The notes under the pieces: generated by a model | Told to the model about the DNA's origin: nothing | The model's database searches: none | The model's input: the letters and a program-made list of their open reading frames with translations, nothing else | Origin: Periplaneta americana | Lineage: Eukaryota; Arthropoda; Insecta; Blattodea; Blattidae | DNA: 64,000 nt | Reading direction: 5' to 3' | Assembly: GCF_040183065.1 (NCBI RefSeq) | Contig: NC_091126.1 | Location: 138,793,204 to 138,857,203 of the forward strand | Shown: in pieces, positions 1-10,620 of the stretch | Layout of the letters: every line of letters starts with the position of its first letter | Position numbering within the stretch: position 1 is the stretch's first letter | Translations under genes and position numbers: made by a program

Positions 1-55
1 TAGGGACCAACGGCAGGCTTATGTGAGGGCGGCAATGAACCTCTGGGTTCCTTAA
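1..55 (+). mobile_element. 3' end of an RTE-like non-LTR retrotransposon
   Basis: The first bases translate to the last residues of the reverse-transcriptase protein seen at four other places in this window (ending AMNLWVP, stop at 53-55). The element runs off the left edge. Only a few bases separate the stop from the tetranucleotide tail, as in RTE-type elements. The family name is my inference from that short, repeat-tailed 3' end. Confidence 0.85.
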
Positions 56-60
56 AAGCC

Positions 61-111
<51 letters not shown>

Positions 112-112
112 C
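56..112 (+). repeat. (GTAA)n tail of the RTE-like element
   Basis: About twelve uninterrupted GTAA/AGTA units follow the stop codon directly. The same tetranucleotide ends the copies at 6.5, 34.6 and 61.4 kb, so this microsatellite is the retroelement's own tail. Confidence 0.85.
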
Positions 113-308
113 AGCCTTCCATACAACCATGTTCTCTTTGACCAAAAGTAATATTATTGATAAATTAAAGTAATTAGGTACCATAATTCCTAGAAACAAA
201 TAGAAATAAAGTGATGACTGATGAGGTAACAAAAATCCAATAAACACAAATAGAAAAATATAATGCACTTCCTTTTTTAAAATAGTTCAATATTAATCAA
301 ATACACTA

Positions 309-347
<39 letters not shown>

Positions 348-355
348 GCAATTTT
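113..355. other. AT-rich spacer with an (AAT)n run
   Basis: I see no coding potential here. An (ATA)n microsatellite of roughly 35 bases lies near 309-342, just outside the 3' end of the next retroelement copy. Confidence 0.5.
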
Positions 356-1141
356 AAGGAACCCGGAAGTTCATTGCCGTCCTCACATAAGCCCGCCATC
401 ATTCCCTATCCTGAGCAAGATTAGTCCAGTCTCTATCATCATATCCCACCTCGCTCAAATAAATTTCAGTATTATCCTCCCATCTACATCTCGGCCTCCC
501 CAAAGGTCTTATTCCCTTCGGCCTCCCGACTAACACTCTATATGCATTTGTGGAGACTCGCCCATACGTGCTACATGCCCTGCCTATTTCAAACGTCTGG
601 ATTTAATGTTTCTAATTATAATAATAATAATGATTTATTTTAGCTGGCAGAGTTAAGGCCGTAAGGCCTTCTCTTCCACTCAACCAGCAAAAAGTGTATA
701 TACATACACATGAACTCATAAAGAATTCAACAATTTGATTTAGATGAGAGTTACATGTGTACAAAAGTTATTTACAAATTAAACAACAAAATACTATGAA
801 CTATTAATTAAACACTGAAATAAACTGTGTAGCAGAATTAAACTAAAATACATAGAATGTTAATATATTTCAAATAATATTAGATAATAGAAAGAGATTA
901 TTATGAGACAATTAAAATATGTCAGGTGAAGAATAAAATCCATGCAGTTCTGCGTTATGTAACTTTCTCCATTCTCCTGTAACTTCATCCCTCTTAGCCC
1001 TAAATATTTTCCTTAGCACATTATTCTCAAACACCCTTAATCTCTGTTCCTCTCTCAAAGTGAGAATCCAAGTTTCACAACCATGCAGAACAACCGGTAA
1101 TATAATTGTTTTATAAATTCTAACTTTCAGATTTTTTGACA
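356..1141 (-). mobile_element. RTE-like non-LTR copy, truncated and split by a nested insertion
   Basis: Reading on the minus strand, 1141-912 encodes the thumb and C-terminal part of the reverse transcriptase (motifs KVRIYKTIILPVVLHGCETW and [16 protein letters not shown]), and 617-360 the conserved C-terminus (GRPRRRW-like, ending NFRVP-like). The two halves are contiguous in the copy at 34.9 kb (CTAATTA joined to TATGTCAGG); here about 295 bases of another element separate them at that point. Frameshifts and substitutions make it a dead copy. It is truncated at its 5' end. Confidence 0.85.
618..911 (-). mobile_element. 3'-UTR piece of a second non-LTR retrotransposon, nested in the RTE-like copy
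   Basis: The block contains AAGGCCGTAAGGCCTT inside a longer hairpin (AGCTGGCAGAG ... CTCAACCAGC), preceded by an A/T-rich repeat tail. The same hairpin ends the element at 12.2 kb, where it sits downstream of an RT C-terminus, so it is a 5'-truncated insertion of that family. Its insertion point inside the RTE-like copy is clear. The target duplication is not. Confidence 0.65.
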
Positions 1142-1942
1142 CACCATGTCATCTAAAGCACGAAAATAGTTCTTATTTCACATGTTATATATAATAGCTG
1201 GGCAATTGCTTGTTGCTGTCTATTTTACTGGCAACATTTTCAACCAACTCCTGAACCGCAACGACACTTTTCCTTCCGAACACCTAATTTGAAATCGTCT
1301 AGATCAGCGGTCATGAGCACAGTGTAATCTCGGGCTAGCGTTTTCTTCCCCGCGGATAAGAGACTGCGATGTGGTTCATCCGTGGCTGCTGGAGGAAATG
1401 CTCTCTCCCTCTTCCTGTTGCAGGACGGGGCATATTATGATGCAATGCTTACCCGTTACCCTTTTCAGCGAGTGCTGACGACCATTGGTTTGGATTCCCT
1501 TGCCGTGTTCGTCTCCACTGTCCCTGATTTTGAACGTTATGGAATTTAATATTCTTAAAATATTGTATATGATAAACGAATTGATATTCCTTATTTCATG
1601 TTTCCTTTCTGAATGCAGTACGAATCTTATCGATGGTATGCGTTGTCTGTTGTTCATAAACCACATATACTCTCTTTCTGAACAACTCGCGGTCAAAGTA
1701 ATCGATCTTATAAAATTCTTTCCTCTATGTATTTTTTTTTCGTCGGCGTATAATAGCTTGCAATATCTATAGAAATGGTTTTCTTCATTCTTGTTCGCGG
1801 CACTCCAGTTTCATATGGGCGAAGCACTGCCTGGATAGAAAAATATATAGGCCTACTGTATATTTTAAATAGTAGTCAATAGTTCGGGTATTATACCCCA
1901 GTACAAATTAATTTATTTCAATCCCACAAAAGCAATATACGT
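1142..1942. other. No recognisable gene
   Basis: Short open frames on both strands in 1370-1770 overlap each other and have no family signature I recognise. Nothing else is supported. Confidence 0.4.
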
Positions 1943-3245
1943 ATGTCTTTCTGCATCTCCATATCTTTGTCTTATCTCTCTGCCAGTATTTTCTTTCTAT
2001 CTCTCTTGTCCTTCTGCATATCTTTTTGTCTTTCTGTATATCTGTCTTGTCTTTCTATTTGTTTTATCATTTCGTCTGTCTTGTCTTTCTGTCCATCTGT
2101 CTATCTGTCTTGTGTTTCTGTCTATCTATCTTGTCTTTCCGTCTATCTGTCTTGTCTTTCTGCCTACATGTATTGCATTTCAGTCAATTTCTCTTGTCTT
2201 TCTGTCTGTCTTGTCTTTTTGTCCATCTGTCTATCTGTCTTGTGTTTCTGTCTATCTATCCTGTCTTTCCGTCTATCTGTCTTGTCTTTCTGCCTACATG
2301 TACTGTATTTCAGTCAATTTCTCTTGTCTTTCTGTCTGTCTTGTCTTTCTGTCCATCTGTCTATCTGTCTTGTGTTTCTGTCTATCTGTCTTGTCTTTCT
2401 GCCTACATGTATTGTATTTCAATCAATTTCTCTTGTCTTTCTGTCCGTCTTGTCTTTCTGTCCATCTGTCTATCTGTCTTATGTTTCTATCTATTTTGTC
2501 TTTCCGTCTATCTGTCTTGTCTTTCTGCCTATATGTCTTGCATAACAGTCAATCCCTCTTGTTTTTCTGTCTGTCTTGTCTTTCTTTTCATCTGTCTATC
2601 TGATTTATCTTTCTATCTGTCTTGCCTTTCTGTCTGCCTTGTCTTTCTGATTGTCTTGTCTTTCTGTCCATCTGTCTATCTGTCTTGCGTTCTTGTCTAT
2701 CAATCTTGTCTTTCCGACTATCTGCCTTGTCTTTCTGCCCATATGTCTTCTATTTCAGTCAATCTCTCTTGTCTTTCTGTCTGTCTTGTCTTTCCGTTCA
2801 TCTGTCTATCTGCCTTATCTTTCTATCCATCTGTCTTGTCTTTCTGCCTATATGTCTTGTATTTCAGTCCATCTCCCTTGTCTTTCTGTCCATCTGTCTA
2901 TCTGTCTTGTGTTTCTGTCTATCTATCTTGTCTTTCCGTCTATCTATCTTGTCTTTCCGTCTATCTGTCTTGTCTTTCTGCCTATATGTCTTGTATTTCA
3001 ATAAGTCTCTCTTGTCTTTCTGTCTGCCTTGCCTCTCTGATTATCTGTCTTGTCTTTCTGTTTATCTATCTTACCTTTCTGTCTATCTGTCTTGTCTTTA
3101 TGTCTAGCTTTCTTGAATTCCTTTCTGACTGTCTTGTATTCCTGTCTACCTCTCTTGTCTTCCTGTTTGTTTTGCCTTTCTTTCTGTATTTCTTTTTTTC
3201 TGTTCGTCTGTCTGTCTTTCTTTCTCTCTTTCTTTCTTTCTTTCT
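1943..3245. repeat. Pyrimidine-rich satellite, 21-bp unit
   Basis: Tandem array of degenerate copies of TCTTGTCTTTCTGTCTATCT(G). A variant block with GCCTACATGTATTG followed by TTTCAGTCAATTTCTC recurs about every 109-134 bases (2162, 2292, 2401, 2527, 2737, 2846, 2980), giving a higher-order period of five to six units. Because 21 is divisible by 3, long frames with seven-residue repeats stay open (464 residues on the plus strand; DRQKDKT-like heptads on the minus strand). I regard these as by-products, not genes. Confidence 0.9.
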
Positions 3246-3466
3246 CTGGCCGCGAAACGAGGTGGCCCGGGTTCGATTCCCGGGCGGGGCAAGTTACCTG
3301 CTTGAGGTTTTTTCCGGGGTTTTCCCTGAACCCGATATGAGCAAATGCTGGGTAACTTTCGGTGCTGGACTCCGGACTCATGTCACAGGCATTATCGCCT
3401 TCATCTCATTCAGACGCTAAATAACTTAAGCTGTTGATAAAGCGTCGTAAAATAACCTACTAAAAA
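3246..3466 (+). mobile_element. tRNA-derived SINE (family A), 5' truncated
   Basis: The sequence starts CTGGCCGCGAAACGAGGTGG and has a good RNA polymerase III B box (GGTTCGATTCC). The body AAGTTACCTG...GGGTAACTTTCGG follows, then a 3' module with GACGCTAAATAACTTAAG. It interrupts the satellite, so it arrived after the array formed. The head recurs at 25.4 kb and 54.5 kb. The 3' module is shared with the differently headed SINEs at 21.3 and 49.0 kb. Confidence 0.85.
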
Positions 3467-3556
3467 TTCTTTCTTTCTTTATTTCTTTCTTTCTTTCTCT
3501 TTCTTTCTTCCTTTCTTCCTTCCTTCCTTTCTTTCCTTCTTTCTTTCTTTCTTATT
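3467..3556 (+). repeat. (TTTC)n microsatellite
   Basis: Nearly pure TTTC/TTCC repeats follow the SINE 3' end. This may be an expanded SINE tail or a locally homogenised part of the satellite. Confidence 0.8.
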
Positions 3557-4500
3557 TTTCTGTCTATCTGTTTGGCTTCTGTCTATTTGTTTTTTTCTTT
3601 CTGTCTGTCTTTTCTTTCTTTCTGTCTGTCTTGTCTTTGTATCTATCTGTCTTGTCTTTCTGCATATCTGTCTTGTCTTTCTGCATATCTGTCTTGTCTT
3701 TCTGTCTATCTGTATTGTCTTTCTTACTATCTGTCTTGCCTTTCTGTCTGCCTTGTCTTTCTGAATTTCTGTCTTGTATTTCTGTCTATCTATCTTGTCT
3801 CTCTGTCTATCTGTCTTGTCTTACTGTCTAGCGCTTGTATTCCTTTCTGGCCTTTTCTATTCTTCTCTGACTGTCTTGTATTCCTGTCTAACTCTCTTGT
3901 CTTCCTGCTTGCCTGTCTTGCATTTGTTTCTGTCTTTCTTTCTTTCTGTTCGTCTGTCTTTCTCTCTGTTTGTACTTCTTTCCTTCTCTTCCTTTTTCTT
4001 TCTTTCTTTCTTTCTATCTGTCTCCTTTTTATGTCTATCTGTTTGGCTTCTGTCTATTTGTTTTGTCTTTCTGTCTGTCTGCCTTGTCTTTCTTTCTGTC
4101 TGTCTTGTCTTTCTATCTGTCTTGTCTTTCTGTCCATCTATACTGTATTTCTGACTATCTGTCTTGTCTTCCTGAATGCCTTGTTTTTCTGATTATCTGT
4201 CTTGTCTTTCTGTCTATCCATCTTGTCTTTCTGTCTATCTATTTTGTCTTTCTGTCTATGTATCTTGTCTTTCTGTCTATGTATCTTCTCCTTCTGTCTA
4301 TCTGTCTTCTCTTTCTGTCTGACTGTCTTGTCTTCTTGTCTCACTATCTTGTCTTTTTCTCTGACTGTCTTGTATTCCTCTCTGACTGTCTTGTATTCCT
4401 TTGCCTGTCTTGTCTTCTTGATTGCCTCTCTTGCCTTTCTCTCTTTCTTTCTTTCTTTTTTCCTTTTTTCTGCCTTCCTTCCTTTCTATCTTTATCTTTT
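3557..4500. repeat. Pyrimidine satellite, second segment
   Basis: Continuation of the 21-bp array with more T-rich and CTTTC-rich degeneration. At 4202-4290 the 21-bp phase is very regular (TCTTGTCTTTCTGTCTATNT repeated). Open frames here are again repeat artefacts. Confidence 0.85.
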
Positions 4501-4895
4501 TTAAGAGACGATTTTTCTTGTGGTGTATGAAGATTTAGAAGAAATGACTTGAAGTTAGATTGCCAAGGGTTTGGTCCTAATTATCGTAGAATTTTGAAAT
4601 AAAATTGTTTGTACTGAATAATGTATCATTTCTCTACGAAATTAACCCAGAATGATTATCTTCTTTAATGTAAGTAGAAATAAATTTTGATTTCTTTCCA
4701 CACGAAAGATACATTTTTCATTATAAAGGTACCTTTGATTAGAAACTATTCAACTTGGGGTAATGCAATTTTCACGATTCATTACTACATTTATGATAGT
4801 CTTACTTAGTTACTTTAAAATATGACAATAAGTTTCTGATTTGTGTTCATATTTCTTGATGGATAAAAGTAATTTTTTGAACGACGAACATTGAA

Positions 4896-4956
<61 letters not shown>

Positions 4957-6237
4957 GACATAATATTATGGTTTTACTTTAGTGTCTACTGATTCATATT
5001 TCATTATGATGAGAACTATGGAAAAAGAGTAAAGTGCACCAATGTAGCCTACAGTGATGTAGTATTAATATGAAGATATTTCTAAATTTGGAAATTTAAT
5101 TTCTAGCTTACAATGCAGTAGATAATTTTTTTCTACGTAATTTAGTAGCTAAAAGTTCCCTTACTCAGAATAAAAATTTTCAAAAAGCTATGCTTATTAA
5201 CACCAAATATAACAATCTAATTTGAGATTTTCTTTTTTAACTTCCATACAACATAATTATTTTCCCTTGAGAGCGACTTTCAATGTAATATAGTGTAGCG
5301 AAGGCATGTCTTTGGACTGATATTGAAAACAAGCTCACACTGCGGATCTCTTTGTTCGTGTTCTCAGCACGGCACAGGGCCACCTCTGAGACAACACAGG
5401 ACATCACATGTCAAGGGAAAAAATTCAAATTCAATTGACAGAAGATAAATCTCTTCTAATGCACTAATTGAAATCGAACAATGACTACGTGGATGGAAAA
5501 TACAGAGATAAAACAACTAACTTGAGCACAGTGTAGACTAAGTAGCACAGGCCTAAATATTCTTGTGAATGTGACCCATATTTCTTCCTCCCCTTGACAT
5601 TTTGTTTGACTTATGAGAATATTATGTAACTCGGGTGATATAATTACTTTCTATATAGTTAAGGAAATATGTACCAAAACACCTTTGAGTATTTTAGAGT
5701 AGAACTCTGGAATTCTCTTGAAAGAGGAATATTGGAATCGAGGGTGGGAGTGCGCTCGATAGGACCGTCTCCAGCCAGGACACGGCTCGGTGCCTGCGTG
5801 ACGTAATGAACCCTGGGGTTCCTGAAATGATTCAACAAGTCAATCAAGTATTCACTTAGTTGAGACGTCGCGTCGGTGTGAGCGGCTGCTGGGGCTGAGT
5901 TATCCTTCCCCATCACGTTTGAGGGGGTGTACGTTATGCCGTAGAAAACAATATTACATCCACGTGGATTTTCTGCACGCAGTCTAGGCGAATTTTGTCA
6001 GCACGCGGAATATATGACGAATTCTATACAGACACTTCGAAAAGAAGAAAATGCTTCATAAGTCTACAAAAACTAATTTCAGTAAAACATATCGTGAGGT
6101 TAGAACCACAAGGTCCTATCTAACTTTAAGTAAATTTTTCAGGAGAGCAATTTAAAGCTTGGAACTTCATGTGGGATGAAGAATATATAATAATACTAAA
6201 CAAAATATCTCACATTACAGATCATACTTTTTTATTA
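4501..6237. other. AT-rich spacer
   Basis: I recognise no gene. A minus-strand frame of 85 codons at 5659-5916 has no family signature. The only repeat I can name is the (AAT)n run at 4895-4955. Confidence 0.4.
4895..4955. repeat. (AAT)n microsatellite
   Basis: Twenty uninterrupted ATA/AAT units. No retroelement sequence abuts it, so its origin is unclear. Confidence 0.9.
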
Positions 6238-6593
6238 AGCATTAATGAGTTACACAACGCAGAACTGCAAGCATTTTTTCTTCACCTGACATAATTAGGA
6301 ACATTAAATCCAGACCTTTGAGATAGGCAGGGCATGTAGCACATATGGGCGAATCCAGAAATGCATATAGAGTGTTAGTTGGGAGACCGGAGGGAAAAAG
6401 ACCATTGGGGAGGCCGAGACGTAGATGGGAGGATAATATTAAAATGGATTTGAGGGAGGTAGGGTATGATGATAGAGACTGGATTAATCTTGCACAGGAC
6501 AGGGACCGATGGCGGGCTTATGTGAGGTCGGCAATGAACCTGCGGGTTCCTTAAAAGACATTTGTAAGTAAATAAGTCAGCATTAATGAGTTA
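6238..6593 (+). mobile_element. RTE-like insertion with 15-bp target duplication
   Basis: A perfect direct repeat, AGCATTAATGAGTTA, flanks the copy at 6238-6252 and 6579-6593. Between them lies a severely 5'-truncated RTE-like copy: the RT C-terminus (motifs [19 protein letters not shown] and DRDWINLAQDRDRWRAYV) with its stop at 6552-6554 and a GTAAGTAAATAAGTC tail. One in-frame TAG near 6329 breaks the reading frame. The 5' junction may involve microhomology, because GTTA belongs to both the duplication and the element. Confidence 0.9.
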
Positions 6594-6701
6594 TTGAACA
6601 AATTAAAGGAAATATACTCACATTTTATAATTTAGATAAACTTTGCACTAAGACAGAACTTTCTGACTCTAAATGCAGAGTTGTTTCCGATCTCTGATAA
6701 C

Positions 6702-7824
6702 TAAACCGCGGGAGTGCGGGCCTTTTACCGTCAAGTTAAGTATGACTGGAGCGTTCCGTGGCGAGTGTAATGAACTCTCAGGTAAGCAACTCACAGTGCA
6801 GGCTTAAGAAGTACAGTCTTGCGTATATGAATTGCATAGGCTACATACAATAATCATACATTTCGTACTTATCTAATTGATGGGATGTCGACGGAATTTT
6901 GCAGTTCGTGCGCCAGACAAGTTAAAGGCAGCATGTTGGAATACCGCTCTTTAAGTTGTTTTGCTGCCTTAATAATATATGGATCTGCATCAGTGACAAA
7001 AAGAAGTACATTATTATATTTAATCCTTTCCGGCCATAAAAGACGCACAGCCTTATAAAAATCTTGGACAATAGTTGCATGGTTTACCTTTTACAGTTTC
7101 TCTGAAGTTAGCATAACTTTCTTCCCTACACAGTTCTCGGAAAGTATACCGACCACCACATTTGCCACATATCTACCACTGACGTCTGTAGACTCATCGA
7201 CTGAAACCCATATATTTTCTGATCGTTCACGCTTTCTCGAATTTTGGCAATCGTATTCTGGTACAAAATTGGTAAATATGATTTACGTATTGTTGCTTCT
7301 AGAATATATTGATTTGTGTATTTTATCAGAAATTATCTAAAGTGGGGTTTGTCCAAAGTTCTGAATGGAATGTTTGTGTGTACCAGGTTACATAAAACTA
7401 TATTGAATTGTGACCCACTATTTGAACTCGATTGGTTTTTGTTTGAATTGCGTTCAACATTTTCCTTGTGTGTTTTACTATTACAGTGCCTTTCAAAATA
7501 GTACTTCTTAGTTCGTAATAATCTGAAATTACACATGGCACATACAACACTTTCTCCTTCCATAATAACCTAAATATATCGCGTCCGAATTGTTCTACTA
7601 AATTAATTAGTATTGCACTTAGTGAACGATTTGTTTTAGGCATTGTAATATGCGCCATTTCACACACGCAACTCTTTAGTATGACAGCTAAACACACTCT
7701 GAATGTTTCGGGTTCGATGCACGGAACAGTACGGCGAAAGGCAATAGATACTTACGTCATACTCTATACCCGTCTGCATAGTCAAATGCAATCACCGTAT
7801 TAGGGCCCGCACTCCCGCGGTCTA
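6702..7824 (-). mobile_element. Internally deleted hAT transposon with 8-bp target duplication
   Basis: Terminal inverted repeats are TAAACCGCGGGAGTGCGGGC at 6702 and its near-exact complement ending at 7824. They are flanked by a perfect duplication, CTGATAAC, at 6694-6701 and 7825-7832. Eight-base duplications with nTnnnnAn character identify the hAT superfamily. The element is 1,123 bp and carries a broken transposase on the minus strand, so it is non-autonomous. The target lies inside the foldback element's terminal repeat, which orders the two insertions. Confidence 0.93.
6869..7643 (-). pseudogene. hAT transposase, CGGBP1-like type, broken
   Basis: It starts at an ATG complementary to 7641-7643 (MPKTNRSLSAILINLVEQFG). 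A BED/C2H2-like zinc finger follows in another frame (VVCAMCNFRLL ... HCNSKTHKEN, 7333-7563). Further frames give SVDESTDVSGRYVANVVVG, the first catalytic Asp block of hAT transposases, and VTDADPYIIKAAKQLKERY followed by PLTCLAHELQ, the second. The C-terminal RW block and dimerisation domain are absent because of an internal deletion. At least two frameshifts and one stop (after the TSEKL block) interrupt it. CGGBP1-type proteins derive from such transposases; this copy shows no sign of host use. Confidence 0.85.
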
Positions 7825-8588
7825 CTGATAACGAATTTGAATGACATCATCTGCGTGAGGATTCACACGACACATGAACTGTGGCGCGAGGTGACAGACC
7901 AGTAGTGAGTGATCTCATAGTCAGAGTGCACGGCGAATGACAGTAGAAATTCCCAAGAAAATCATGCCTTTTTGGGAGAGGTAAATAACAACCCTTTCCG
8001 ATGCCAAATACAGTTAAGTGAAAATAAAAGAAGCCTGCAAACGAGGTTTCGTTATTTCCAAGAAAGGCATCTTCTGTGTAGTTAATAAGATTAGTAAAGC
8101 TAGAATGGAATTAATTTCTATCATCTCGTGGGATGCGGTGTCTTGTGACGGGGGTGGATTTGCTTGCTTTTTCCACTGTGGAATTAAGCCCATCCGAGCT
8201 TTGCCAGTATTATTAGGTAGGCCTACACGCAAGATGCCTTTCTTGGAAATAACGAAACCACGTTTATTTTGCAGGCTCCTATTATTTTCACGTAACTGTA
8301 CTTGGCATCGTAAAGAGTTATTATGTACCCCTCCCAAAAACGCTCGATTTTCTTGGGCATTGCTACTGTGATACACCATGCACTCTGATTATGAAATCAC
8401 TCACTACTGGTCTGTCACCTCTCGCCGCAATTCAGCTGTCGGTGTGATTTCTGACGTACATGACGTCATTTAAATTCGTTATCAGAGATCTGAAACAACC
8501 CTGTGTAACTAAAGACTTCAAAACCTCAAGGTTGTTCATTTCAAAATTGTTTTGTTGAACTCTACATCGACACTAGCCATCCATTTCA

Positions 8589-8950
8589 TCATTGATTAAA
8601 TGTTTGTAGTTTTCTCCTTTGATATATTTTTTCCTGAAGCTGAAGATTTTGCTTTAGGAAGTCGGATATGCTGCTTATCGATGTTGGTTTTAAAGTATCT
8701 ACTGTTGAGCAATCCGAGTCTATTCCATGCCTGATCTCCATGATATGTCTTATAGTAAATGCTGAAGGGTTCATCTGCAAGAAATTGAACACAGCTGTCA
8801 CTCTGAAGTATAAGTTCCGTAACTTCTGGATACATCAAAGATATTTTAGTTAGAATTTTAACAATAACACTAGCTTTCTCGTTTCCAGATCTATCACACA
8901 TTACTTCATGCAAAATAGCGCAAATATATCATTGAAATTTGTTTCACCAG
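8589..8950 (-). pseudogene. Fragment of an uncharacterised transposon-linked protein family
   Basis: The minus strand encodes EKASVIVKILTKISLMYPEV followed by TELILQSDSCVQFL. This resembles the segment before an SDxCxxQNRN signature in large insect protein families with a presumed RNase-H-like core (the kind I recall labelled DUF7869). The frame then shifts, and a second frame continues to about 8589 with DEPFSIYYKTYHGDQAWNRL. Family assignment rests on remembered motifs. Related fragments may be at 28.2-28.6 and 52.8-53.1 kb. Confidence 0.4.
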
Positions 8951-9980
8951 TTAATGATTGACATACACTTCTCCAAATAAAACTGTTACTTATTATATAT
9001 TACACACAAATTTTTAAATTAGACATTAAATGTAAGTTATAAATAGAAGAATGTTATTTAAGAGGTCTAACATTACACAACTTGTAGAGGGAAGTAAGTC
9101 ACAGGGCATATGAAACTCGTGGTTATCCCTGAAACTGGCGCCATTCGTGGGGAAGGGAAAGAGGTCGGATAGGAGAAGGTAGAACAGGAGAATTAGCTGT
9201 ACCTTGCACATCGCCTGTCCATAGAACATTAAATCATTCCCACAGCGGTATTCGAACACACGACTCAGCGGTTGCGTTGGTTCCGCTGTCCGCAGTACAG
9301 ACCGACCATGCAACCCGAGTTCCTGTAATAAAATATATCGTGTTGGTTGCGCGACGCTACCTGCTACATACTTTGCCGATATTTCAAACATACCAAAGCA
9401 TTAGGCTATAATAATTAATAATTGTTTGGAAATTAAACCGTGTTTTGAAGGAAATTATAAAAAAAATGTATTTGTTCATCGATTTCATGCTAAGAATTGG
9501 ATTACAGCACCTAGAATCTAAAGGCTTCTAACAAAAGTTCTGTCCCTGGAGAGGTCTAGAGTTGAAGCTTAGATCTGTGTGTATATGATTTCAGAATTTT
9601 TTAATACTGTATGCGTTCTGAAAATCATAAAATGAAAAAAACAACTCATCATCACATTCATTTTAAGGACACACGCAAATAACAATCTACGTCCAAAAAT
9701 TGGAAGAAAAGAAACTTTGATGGCATATTTAAAAAAAAATCTGGTCTACCGTTCTTACAATTATAGTTGAAAAAAAAACATTGCCCACTTTAATGAGGCG
9801 TTAAAATTTAATATGTTCATGAAGAACAATTAATTTCCATTGCTTCCAGAAAAGAAAAACCAAGGTCCATTGCCTCAAGGAAAGAACAATCAAAGTCGAA
9901 ATCCAATTCAAATATAATGTTATAGTACAGGTGTGACATAACAAAGAACATTGTTGTTAGTAATAGTACATTATGCAAAG
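8951..9980. other. Spacer with a possible tRNA-like segment
   Basis: On the minus strand, 9330-9230 contains GTGTTCGAATACC, a loose B box, preceded by CGGACAGCGGAACC, which could be a degenerate tRNA-derived head. I could not fold a cloverleaf or find a second copy here, so it stays a suggestion. The rest shows nothing. Confidence 0.25.
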
Positions 9981-10079
9981 AGCCTATAATGGTAATAATT
10001 AAGACGCGAGTATGTTTATGAAACGAGGGCAAGCGAGTTTCACAATTTTCATACGAGCGTCGTAATTACCATTATAGGC
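9981..10079. repeat. Imperfect palindrome, about 99 bp
   Basis: GCCTATAATGGTAATAATTA at the left pairs with TAATTACCATTATAGGC at the right. In the middle, TGAAACGAGGGCAAGCGAGTTTCA forms a second nested hairpin with few mismatches. The stretch from 9787 (ACTTTAATGAGGCGTTAAA) to 10560 (ACTTTAATGAGGTGCATTAA) may belong to the same larger element, as may TATGCTCGACCAT at 10097 and its complement near 10593. Confidence 0.55.
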
Positions 10080-10620
10080 AAGTTTCATACGACTTTTTAT
10101 GCTCGACCATATTTCTAACTTGAAAATATTCATAAGTATTCATGTTATGGTTATGTAAGTGAGGAGCGGAACTGACCTGAATTGTGAGATGTGCGCAGAA
10201 GCGAAAGTATTGATTTTTTTGAGGCACGAATCTCATTGACCCTGATATAATCTAGAGAATAACATGAACATTAGGCTTGATATAACCTGGAAATTGATTT
10301 AGAATTGAAAAACTAGATGACAAATTGAATTTATTTGAATATTATTTACAATTAACGCTAATTATTATAGTAACAGAACATAGCCTTCTGCGACAGTATT
10401 GGATTTCCAGCCTCTGTGACTTTTTGGCTAATTGTCTTTCGATTGCATATCCGAGAATAATCGATACTTGCGGTTTCATAATGGTACAATGGTGATTTCT
10501 CATTGGCTGAACAACTGAATTATAATGAATAGGTGTACTTTAATGAGGTGCATTAAAGGGCTACTACCATGTGTATAATTACTACATTTCGGCATGGTCG
10601 AGCATGAATTAATTTATAAC

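Larger units (their letters stand above)
6676..8503. mobile_element. Foldback hAT-type MITE, split by a hAT element
   Basis: Without the inner insert (6702-7824), this is one palindrome. The left arm (6676-6701 joined to 7833-8128) and right arm (about 8185-8503) pair over about 320 bases around a spacer of about 55 bases. The termini are CAGAGTTGTTTCCGATCTCT on the left and the complement of CAGGGTTGTTTCAGATCTCT on the right, a CAGNG start typical of hAT termini. Flanking octamers TCTAAATG and TGTAACTA agree at 5 of 8 positions, compatible with an old 8-bp duplication. Opposite-strand frames of about 120 codons at 8014-8379 mirror each other because of the palindrome and are not genes. Confidence 0.8.

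Noticed and set aside
2998..3381. Minus-strand frame with KKERKKDRQTNRKKE repeats
   Set aside because: Complement of the satellite plus the SINE.
2026..3420. 464-codon plus-strand frame with Cys/Leu/Ser repeats
   Set aside because: It is the 21-bp satellite translated, and it runs straight into a SINE. No start context or domain.
5659..5916. 85-codon minus-strand frame
   Set aside because: No family signature or neighbouring exon.
8014..8379. Mirror-image frames of about 120 codons on both strands
   Set aside because: They arise from the palindromic arms of the foldback element.
9026..9391. 121-codon minus-strand frame as a gene
   Set aside because: No domain; the region looks more like a decayed tRNA-derived sequence.
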